From NCBI GenBank assembly GCA_002469915.1, contig DKOG01000214.1, positions 1 to 6,123 on the forward strand: DNA of 6,123 bases, read 5' to 3'. The notes under the pieces are model-generated. The model was not told where the DNA came from and searched no databases. It saw only the letters and a program-made list of their open reading frames with translations. Source of the stretch: Bacteroidetes bacterium UBA7368 (GTDB lineage Bacteria; Bacteroidota; Rhodothermia; Rhodothermales; UBA10348). This document shows, piece after piece, positions 1 through 6,123 of the stretch; position 1 is the stretch's first letter, and each line of letters opens with the position of its first letter. The translations under genes and the position numbers were made by a program.

Positions 1-43
1 CTGCTTGTAAGGCAGGTGCTCTAACCAACTGAGCTAATCGCCC
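1..43 (-). tRNA. tRNA-Val (anticodon UAC), 5' part, cut by window edge
   Basis: Read on the minus strand from position 43, the sequence gives a 7-nt acceptor strand GGGCGAT, then TA, a D-arm (GCTC ... GAGC) with the usual AGTTGGTTA loop, and an anticodon stem starting CCTGC. The 7-nt anticodon loop CTTACAA carries anticodon TAC at positions 9-7, which reads valine GUA-type codons. The 3' strand of the anticodon stem is entered (GCAG) before the window ends. The variable loop, T-arm and acceptor 3' strand are therefore not visible, and neither is a possible encoded CCA. The gene is transcribed away from rpmH, apparently from the promoter at 124-152. Other tRNA genes could follow it to the left, but that cannot be seen. 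Confidence 0.93.
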
Positions 44-49
44 ATCATT

Positions 50-65
50 GAAACCTCTTGGTTTC
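50..65 (-). other. perfect 6-bp hairpin in the tRNA-Val leader
   Basis: On the minus strand GAAACC, a 4-nt loop AAGA and GGTTTC form a perfect stem ending 6 nt before the mature 5' end of tRNA-Val. A second small hairpin (CTCTT, 3-nt loop, AAGAG) lies at 105-117, near the predicted transcript start. GGTTTCG also occurs in direct orientation at 60-66 and 95-101, so the GGTTTC strand at 50-55 could pair with either copy. The function is unknown. These may simply be structured leader sequence removed by RNase P. Confidence 0.4.
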
Positions 66-123
66 GATACCCTTCAATTCGGCTCCCACCATTCGGTTTC
101 GCACCTCTTTTGAAGAGCCCGCA

Positions 124-152
124 ATATTACGCTGACTTTTAATGAATGTCAA
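124..152 (-). promoter_or_regulatory. strong sigma70-type promoter for tRNA-Val
   Basis: On the minus strand a consensus -35 box TTGACA (152-147) is followed by a 17-nt spacer and the -10 box TAATAT (129-124), one base off TATAAT. The start point would fall near position 117, giving a leader of about 74 nt before the tRNA 5' end at 43. The near-consensus boxes and ideal spacing, together with the stable RNA gene downstream, make this a good call. It differs from the TTTG / TAnnTTTG promoter type known from Bacteroidia. Confidence 0.75.
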
Positions 153-161
153 CGCCAGATG

Positions 162-189
162 TTGATCTGAGAAAGACTTTCCGTATCTT
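162..189 (+). promoter_or_regulatory. candidate promoter for the rpmH operon
   Basis: TTGATC (162-167), a 16-nt spacer and TATCTT (184-189) make a moderate sigma70-like match on the plus strand. It lies 9 bp from the -35 box of the divergent tRNA promoter. It would give an rpmH leader of roughly 105 nt. A second candidate is TAAGTTTG at 263-270, which fits the Bacteroidota -7 pattern TAnnTTTG but has no -33 element at the right distance. Neither is strong. An rpmH-operon promoter is expected somewhere between 153 and 290 because the upstream gene is on the other strand. Confidence 0.3.
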
Positions 190-274
190 CACTTTTCTGT
201 GCCGTCTTAGCCTGATACCCCGTTCAGTTGCAAGCGTACAGAGAGAAATCAGAGTACTCAGATAAGTTTGAATC

Positions 275-296
275 CTGACCCGGATAGTCAGAGAAG
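275..296 (+). promoter_or_regulatory. rpmH ribosome binding site with a small overlapping hairpin
   Basis: GAGAAG at 291-296 is a plausible Shine-Dalgarno sequence, 6 nt before the rpmH ATG. Just upstream, CTGAC (275-279) and GTCAG (287-291) can pair across a 7-nt loop, so the stem ends at the first base of the binding site. With only 5 bp the stem is weak and may mean nothing. Confidence 0.4.
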
Positions 297-302
297 TTAC
301 CA

Positions 303-458
303 ATGAAACGTACCTACCAGCCAAGTCGCCGCAAGCGCGCAAACAAGCACGGATTTCGCTCACGGATGGCGACCAAAAACGGTCGCCGAGTGTTGTCGAG
401 ACGTCGTTCCAAGGGCAGAAAAGTCCTATCGATCAGTGATACCAAGCCAGGAAAATAG
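303..458 (+). CDS. rpmH: 50S ribosomal protein L34
   Basis: This is a complete 51-residue protein that matches bacterial L34 along nearly its whole length. It starts [18 protein letters not shown], followed by the conserved [15 protein letters not shown] core (residues 21-35) and a [10 protein letters not shown] tail. The family is usually 44-50 residues, so the last few residues (TKPGK) are a slight extension. L34 is a very basic protein that binds 23S rRNA inside the large subunit and joins late in assembly. The ATG has a Shine-Dalgarno-like GAGAAG 6 nt upstream. The rnpA start follows the stop by 8 nt, the classic rpmH-rnpA pair. The gene is easy to miss because it is so short. Confidence 0.97.
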   Translation: MKRTYQPSRRKRANKHGFRSRMATKNGRRVLSRRRSKGRKVLSISDTKPGK

Positions 459-466
459 TCTGATCA

Positions 467-892
467 ATGGTTAGCTCCCCGGAAGAATACCGTTCTCCGC
501 GGGTACGATTAGCGTTTTCGCGAACCCACCACTTGAAGCGAAAGCAGTTAATTGAACCATTGTTTGATCGAAGCGATCGGTCCACGCAGTCTGTTGCCTT
601 TGGCTCAGTTCGCGTCCTGTATCGTTTGGTCGAGGAATCCGTTCCTGAGACTACATACCAGTTTGGCGTTGCAGTTGGGCGATCAGCAGGATCTGCCGTG
701 AAAAGGAACCGCGTAAAGCGGGTCATTCGCGAAACGGTTCGATTGAATCAGCACCTGATTCCCCGGACAGAACAGCTACTAACAGCTATGGTTTTGTTTA
801 GGGGTCGGTTTCATCAACTGAATGCAACACCCCACGATGTAGCTGCCTGCCTTGAAAAGGTGGGTGAGAAACTAAGGGGCATATCACATTGA
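467..892 (+). CDS. rnpA: ribonuclease P protein component
   Basis: A 141-residue basic protein of the RnpA family. It binds the RNase P ribozyme and the 5' leader of precursor tRNAs, helping the RNA remove the leader. The signature RNR motif is intact: AVKRNRVKRVIRE around residues 77-89, preceded by FGVAVGRSAGSA, the beta strand region of the fold. The N-terminal LKRKQLIEPLFDR (23-35) is the usual helix that begins the domain. The protein is some 20 residues longer than typical RnpA, mainly through about 14 residues before the domain. The ATG is the first start after an in-frame TGA at 461-463, and no good Shine-Dalgarno precedes it, so translational coupling with rpmH is likely. The C-terminal MVLFRGR replaces the VVVARKG-like strand of proteobacterial forms. 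Confidence 0.95.
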   Translation: MVSSPEEYRSPRVRLAFSRTHHLKRKQLIEPLFDRSDRSTQSVAFGSVRVLYRLVEESVPETTYQFGVAVGRSAGSAVKRNRVKRVIRETVRLNQHLIPRTEQLLTAMVLFRGRFHQLNATPHDVAACLEKVGEKLRGISH

Positions 893-960
893 ATGGAACA
901 GTGATCTTTACTTTCCGTACCGCCTGACACTGCATCAACCACTCTTCTTAGAGGCCTATT
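893..960 (+). other. rnpA-yidC gap without yidD
   Basis: This 68-bp spacer is the position where yidD (a small membrane-insertion efficiency factor of about 70-80 residues) lies in many bacteria, often overlapping rnpA. No cysteine-containing YidD motif (SPxxCRYxPTCS-like) appears in any plus-strand frame here. Only trivial frames are open: a 3-codon ATG frame at 893 and an 8-codon GTG frame at 901. I see no convincing terminator, so read-through into yidC is likely. Confidence 0.6.
950..954 (+). promoter_or_regulatory. ribosome binding site that supports the TTG start of yidC
   Basis: AGAGG sits 6 nt before TTG at 961. An in-frame TAG at 949-951 excludes any farther upstream start. The next in-frame ATG (codon 16) would cut the first membrane segment in half. 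The TTG start is therefore well supported. Confidence 0.7.
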
Positions 961-2763
961 TTGGATAGGAACGTCCTGACAGCTACTGTTCTCATTGCGC
1001 TCATTATGGTCGGATGGTTGACTTGGTTAGCCCCGCAGAATGAACCCCTTCCTCAGAACCAAGTCGTTGTAGACTCTCTAGGCGTTCAGGATATAGAAGA
1101 GCAAATAGAGCAGGCTCCTCCTGTTGTTGGGTCAATTCCTGTATTGGCTGCCGATGACAGCGTCTTTGTTGGAAGTCAGGATGTCGCTGTAGAGCACATT
1201 CAGGTTGAAACGGATCTGTACACGGCTACCTTCTCCAATAAAGGTGGAACACTCGTCTCTCTGGTATTGAAGGAATACTACAAATTTGAAAGCGAAGACG
1301 CTGTTCAAATGGTGGATACGACCAAAGGCGGAGCCATCGCCTTGATGTTCACCTCACCGGGCAACCGCAATTATGATACGCGGTCATTCTTCTTTACGCC
1401 TGATGCTCGGGGCGATAAAGTAGATGCCACGGACGCCGCTAGAACGCTTTCCTACACAGCAGCTGTGGGCGGCGGTTCAATTGAACTGGAATACTCGTTC
1501 ACTCCGGGTTCCTACGAAGTTGGCCTAAAAATTAAGCAGGTCGGGGCCTCCCAGTTTGCGACTAGCGATGGGTACGAGTTGGTTTGGAACGGTGGTGTCC
1601 CGTTCACAGAAGGAAACAGGGAAAATGAGGCGCAACGCTCAGGTACATTTGCAAGGAGTGGCGGTTCTGTAGAGTCGGTTACCCTGATGAGTGATCCCTA
1701 CGCTGAGCAGTCACTCAACGGCCAGGTAGACTGGGTATCAGTCAAAAACAAGTACTTCACAGCTGTCGTAATAGCTGACAATCCTACCAAAGGTGCTGAG
1801 TTAATTGGAGAGCGCTTCGGCGAGGTCTCAGAAAGCTATTTGCGCCATGACTACCAAGCGAGTCTAATCTTACCGGCTGCCGGCGCGGAAGCAGATACGT
1901 TTAGGATGTACATCGGTCCGATGGTGTACAAAAACCTAGCTGCTTACAATCTGGATCTGTACAACATGGTCGATTACGGGTGGGATTTCTTTGAAATCGT
2001 AACACGTCCTCTAGCCAAGTTTGTCTTCATTCCGGCATTTACGTACCTCAAAATGGTGATCCCAAGTTATGGGATGGTCATTATCGTGCTCGCCTTTCTG
2101 CTCAAGCTGTGTCTGTACCCGCTGACCAAGTCTTCTTTCAAAAGCATGGCCAAGATGCGGGAGTTACAACCGCGTATGGAAGCCATCAAGGAGAAGTATG
2201 GCGATAATCCGCAGAAGCAGCAGCAAGCCACAATGAAGATGTACAAGGAGACGGGGGTCAATCCGCTGGGCGGATGTCTTCCTATGCTCTTGCAGTACCC
2301 GATCATTATCGCACTGTGGCAGTTTTTACCTCAGGCGATTGAGCTCCGACAGCAAGGTTTTCTTTGGGCGACGGATCTTTCGGCTCCAGATATTCTGTTC
2401 CATCTTCCATTCGACATTCCGTTTTACGGAAACTACGTTGCTGGATTTACGATGCTGATGGGACTTTCAATGGTTGCCCAAATGAAGGTCTCCATGACGA
2501 ACCAGAACAATGCTCAGGCGAAGATCTTCACGTATGTCTTCCCGGTTATGATCTTTGTGATCTTCAACAAACTAGCTTCTGGCTTGAACCTGTACTATCT
2601 CTGCTACAATGTGCTGACGGCCATTCAGCAGAAGTTAATTAACAAACAGATCCACGAGCATCCGGAAGAGATGCAAAAAAAGGATTCGAAAGCGGCTAAG
2701 AAAGCCGATCCGAAACGTGGCTCAGTGACCGGTAAGAAAGCCGGCGGCAAAAAACGGCAGTAG
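961..2763 (+). CDS. yidC: membrane protein insertase YidC (Oxa1/YidC/Alb3 family, Gram-negative type)
   Basis: YidC inserts and folds inner-membrane proteins, alone or with SecYEG. The 600 residues show the Gram-negative layout. A first membrane segment (about 4-23) starts at MDRNVLTATV, followed by an acidic linker and a large beta-rich periplasmic P1 domain (about 80-335). The conserved Oxa1 core (about 345-560) comes next, with LYPLTKSSFKSMAKMR (385-400), the cytoplasmic helical hairpin (about 390-430) and the hallmark NPLGGCLPMLLQYPI (434-448). Two or three more membrane segments follow (about 493-510 and 522-555). A lysine-rich tail (571-600) probably contacts the ribosome. The hydrophilic-groove position held by Arg in E. 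coli (R366, in FIVRGIMYPL) is Lys382 here (FLLKLCLYPL), a substitution I recall from Bacteroidota-type YidC. The start codon is TTG. mnmE begins 5 nt after the stop. Confidence 0.97.
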   Translation: MDRNVLTATVLIALIMVGWLTWLAPQNEPLPQNQVVVDSLGVQDIEEQIEQAPPVVGSIPVLAADDSVFVGSQDVAVEHIQVETDLYTATFSNKGGTLVSLVLKEYYKFESEDAVQMVDTTKGGAIALMFTSPGNRNYDTRSFFFTPDARGDKVDATDAARTLSYTAAVGGGSIELEYSFTPGSYEVGLKIKQVGASQFATSDGYELVWNGGVPFTEGNRENEAQRSGTFARSGGSVESVTLMSDPYAEQSLNGQVDWVSVKNKYFTAVVIADNPTKGAELIGERFGEVSESYLRHDYQASLILPAAGAEADTFRMYIGPMVYKNLAAYNLDLYNMVDYGWDFFEIVTRPLAKFVFIPAFTYLKMVIPSYGMVIIVLAFLLKLCLYPLTKSSFKSMAKMRELQPRMEAIKEKYGDNPQKQQQATMKMYKETGVNPLGGCLPMLLQYPIIIALWQFLPQAIELRQQGFLWATDLSAPDILFHLPFDIPFYGNYVAGFTMLMGLSMVAQMKVSMTNQNNAQAKIFTYVFPVMIFVIFNKLASGLNLYYLCYNVLTAIQQKLINKQIHEHPEEMQKKDSKAAKKADPKRGSVTGKKAGGKKRQ

Positions 2764-2768
2764 CCGGG

Positions 2769-4145
2769 ATGCAAATGCAGGTTGCCCGGGAAGACACCAT
2801 CGTAGCCCGCGCAACTCCGCGGGGCGCTTCAGCTCTCAGTATAGTGCGGCTGTCCGGGCCAAATGCACGCGCGATAGCGACGTCTGTATTCGAGGGGCAA
2901 GATCTACAAACCGTGCCATCACACACGGCTCACGTGGGCTTTTTGGCCGGTGCAGATGGTGTCGATGTGGATCAGGTGGTTTCAAGCGTGTTTGTTGCAC
3001 CCGGGACAGCTACCGGAGAGGATATTGTAGAGTTTACGTGCCACGGAGGAGATGTGGCTAGCGATGCCGCCCTTCGGCTTTTAGTACGCGCTGGTGCGCG
3101 GTACGCTGAGCCCGGAGAGTTTACGCTTCGCGCATTTCTTAACGGCAAAGTGGACTTGGCTCAGGCAGAGGCCATTGGTGAGTTGATTCATGCTCGTAGT
3201 CAGCGTGCAAGTCGGGTTTCAATGGCCCATTTGCGGGGCGTGTACTCAGACGAGCTCTCAGCCGTGCGATCTGGCTTAATGGAATTGATTGCTTTAGTGG
3301 AGCTAGAGCTAGACTTCGCCGAAGAGGATGTGGAGTTTGCCGACCGAGCACGGTTAGAAGGATTGCTAGACGGAGCCATTGAGAGGCTTTCCTCTTTGCT
3401 AGCTTCATACCGACTTGGAGCGGCCCTTTCGAAAGGCGTTCGCGTTGTAATCGCTGGGAAGCCCAATGCGGGTAAATCGACGCTGATGAATGCTCTGGTG
3501 GGATATGATCGGGTTATGGTTTCCGATATACCTGGCACCACCCGTGATGAGGTAGATGCACAGATTGAGTTTGAAGGGGTTTCCTTTCAATTCGTGGACA
3601 CGGCAGGGTTAAGAGAAACGACCGACGTACTCGAAGCGGAAGGGGTGCGCCGTAGTGAAGCTGCTTTCTCCACGGCCGATCTAATTCTATATATGCACGA
3701 TCTGACCGATGCTGTAACGGATGAGGTGCAATTCGTTCAGACGCTTAAAAAGCAGTTTGGAGACTTGAACGTATTGCGTATTGGAAATAAGGTGGATGCG
3801 GTCTCTGACGTTCAAAATGAGCGTTATGATAGCTTGATTTCCGCTGCCACGATGGACGAATCTCAACTCAGAGATTTAATGCAATTAATCTATGCGAACA
3901 CGGCTGGTGATGTAGTCGTATCAGATGAGCAGCAAGTCGTAACCAGTCAACGACACCGTGCGCATCTTGAGTCCGCCCTTGAAGCGGCATCTAGAGCGAG
4001 TGTACAACTTCGATCGGGCGGGTCCGGAGACTTGCTGTCTGCAGATGTGCGCGTGATTATAGAGCAGATCGGCTCCATCACAGGGGAAGTTACCAATGAA
4101 GATATTCTAGGAAAGATATTCTCCAGTTTTTGTATAGGTAAGTAG
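2769..4145 (+). CDS. mnmE: tRNA modification GTPase MnmE
   Basis: MnmE works with MnmG to build the (carboxymethyl)aminomethyl group on C5 of wobble U34 in a subset of tRNAs, using GTP and a folate one-carbon unit. The 458 residues contain every family landmark. The N-terminal folate-binding and dimerisation domain (about 7-125) has TPRGASALSIVRLSG and TCHGG. A helical domain follows (RAFLNGKVDLAQAEAIGELI from 121). The inserted G domain has G1 GKPNAGKS (230-237), G2 GTTRD (256-260), G3 DTAG (277-280), G4 NKVD (340-343) and G5 SAA (358-360). The C-terminus is FCIGK with the catalytic-loop Cys455. The length is normal. The start may instead be the ATG at 2775, two codons in, because GGGA at 2766-2769 is better spaced for it. 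The next gene encodes its partner. Confidence 0.98.
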   Translation: MQMQVAREDTIVARATPRGASALSIVRLSGPNARAIATSVFEGQDLQTVPSHTAHVGFLAGADGVDVDQVVSSVFVAPGTATGEDIVEFTCHGGDVASDAALRLLVRAGARYAEPGEFTLRAFLNGKVDLAQAEAIGELIHARSQRASRVSMAHLRGVYSDELSAVRSGLMELIALVELELDFAEEDVEFADRARLEGLLDGAIERLSSLLASYRLGAALSKGVRVVIAGKPNAGKSTLMNALVGYDRVMVSDIPGTTRDEVDAQIEFEGVSFQFVDTAGLRETTDVLEAEGVRRSEAAFSTADLILYMHDLTDAVTDEVQFVQTLKKQFGDLNVLRIGNKVDAVSDVQNERYDSLISAATMDESQLRDLMQLIYANTAGDVVVSDEQQVVTSQRHRAHLESALEAASRASVQLRSGGSGDLLSADVRVIIEQIGSITGEVTNEDILGKIFSSFCIGK

Positions 4146-4160
4146 TTAAAAAACAAGTAC

Positions 4161-6053
<1,893 letters not shown>

Positions 6054-6077
6054 CAGACAGGCAATTGGCATAAGGTC

Positions 6078-6123
6078 ATGGGCACAAAGGATGGGACTAG
6101 TGTTTCACGTGAAACACTGGACA
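6078..6123 (+). CDS. rsmG: probable start of 16S rRNA methyltransferase RsmG, cut by window edge
   Basis: An open frame from ATG 6078 reads MGTKDGTSVSRETLD before the window ends. Many RsmG (GidB) proteins begin with a short stretch containing VSRET, because a parS site is embedded in the gene start. The position directly after mnmG is also the common place for rsmG. RsmG methylates N7 of a guanosine (G527 in E. coli) in 16S rRNA. The ATG is the first standard start after the mnmG stop in this frame. TAAGG lies only 2 nt before it, so the ribosome binding site is poor. A competing frame from ATG 6091 reads MGLVFHVKHWT, and FHVKH is the other way parS is read in some RsmG proteins. No catalytic domain is visible, so the identity rests on context and this motif. 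Confidence 0.6.
   Translation, partial: MGTKDGTSVSRETLD
6101..6116. other. parS centromere site (ParB binding)
   Basis: TGTTTCACGTGAAACA is a perfect 16-bp palindrome, identical to the parS consensus known from Bacillus subtilis and shared across most bacterial phyla. Symmetry extends two bases on each side (6099-6118). ParB loads here and spreads to form the partition complex that ParA and SMC act on. The site lies 48 bp after the mnmG stop, inside the presumed rsmG start. It implies that this window is close to the chromosomal origin and that parA/parB are encoded in the genome, probably just downstream. Confidence 0.93.

Noticed and set aside
1..43. tRNA-Val(UAC) as a substrate of the MnmE-MnmG pair encoded nearby
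   Set aside because: In E. coli the U34 of tRNA-Val carries a different modification (cmo5U) and is not an MnmEG target, so the proximity should not be read as a functional link.
76..92. TTCGGCTCCCACCA on the plus strand looks like a tRNA 3' end with CCA
   Set aside because: No matching acceptor 5' strand, D-arm or anticodon arm lies upstream, and the T-stem does not pair. The stretch is transcribed from the opposite strand as tRNA-Val leader.
139..363. 74-codon minus-strand open frame across the tRNA-rpmH gap and the start of rpmH
   Set aside because: It runs antisense into rpmH and across the divergent promoter region, and the protein is Arg/Leu-rich with no recognisable domain. It looks like a chance frame.
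876..969. Open plus-strand frame of about 30 codons between rnpA and yidC
   Set aside because: It has no ATG, GTG or TTG start, no YidD motif, and ends overlapping the yidC start. Too short to support a gene.
2364..2642. 92-codon plus-strand frame inside yidC
   Set aside because: It lies fully within the conserved Oxa1 core of yidC in another frame and shows no family features.

Overview
The window is a housekeeping block of the kind often found near a bacterial replication origin. In order it holds a truncated tRNA-Val gene on the minus strand, then six genes on the plus strand: rpmH (ribosomal protein L34), rnpA (RNase P protein), yidC (membrane protein insertase), mnmE and mnmG (tRNA wobble-uridine modification), and the first 15 or so codons of a gene that is probably rsmG (16S rRNA methyltransferase). 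A perfect 16-bp parS site lies in the start of that last gene, 15 bp from its visible start codon to the window's right side. I see no IS element, CRISPR array, phage gene or unknown system.

Organism: YidC is 600 residues long with a large periplasmic domain, so the cell has a Gram-negative type envelope. Several features point to the Bacteroidota/Rhodothermota/Balneolota side of the tree: a Lys instead of Arg in the YidC groove, the WSPRAQ version of the MnmG motif, an RnpA of the LKRKQLIEPLFDR type, and weak or missing Shine-Dalgarno sequences before several genes. Rhodothermota or Balneolota fits best by memory of the families. This is an inference and was not tested by a search. Base composition is close to balanced by eye.

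Layout: positions 1-43 are the 5' part of tRNA-Val(UAC), read leftward from a near-perfect sigma70-type promoter at 124-152. A leader of roughly 70 nt with two small hairpins lies between them. Positions 153-302 hold the divergent upstream region of the rpmH operon, with only a moderate promoter candidate and a small hairpin touching the rpmH ribosome binding site. From 303 to the window end the genes are packed on one strand. The gaps are 8, 68, 5, 15 and about 24 bp, and no convincing terminator is visible, so one long transcript is plausible. The widest gap (893-960) is where yidD sits in many bacteria, and no yidD is present.

How the genes work together: L34 is a late-assembling large-subunit protein. 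RnpA is the protein partner of the RNase P ribozyme that trims tRNA leaders. YidC inserts membrane proteins at the ribosome exit. MnmE and MnmG form one complex that modifies U34 of a tRNA subset, and RsmG methylates 16S rRNA. The theme is translation and membrane biogenesis, ending at the chromosome-partition centromere. In many genomes parA and parB follow rsmG, but they lie outside this window.
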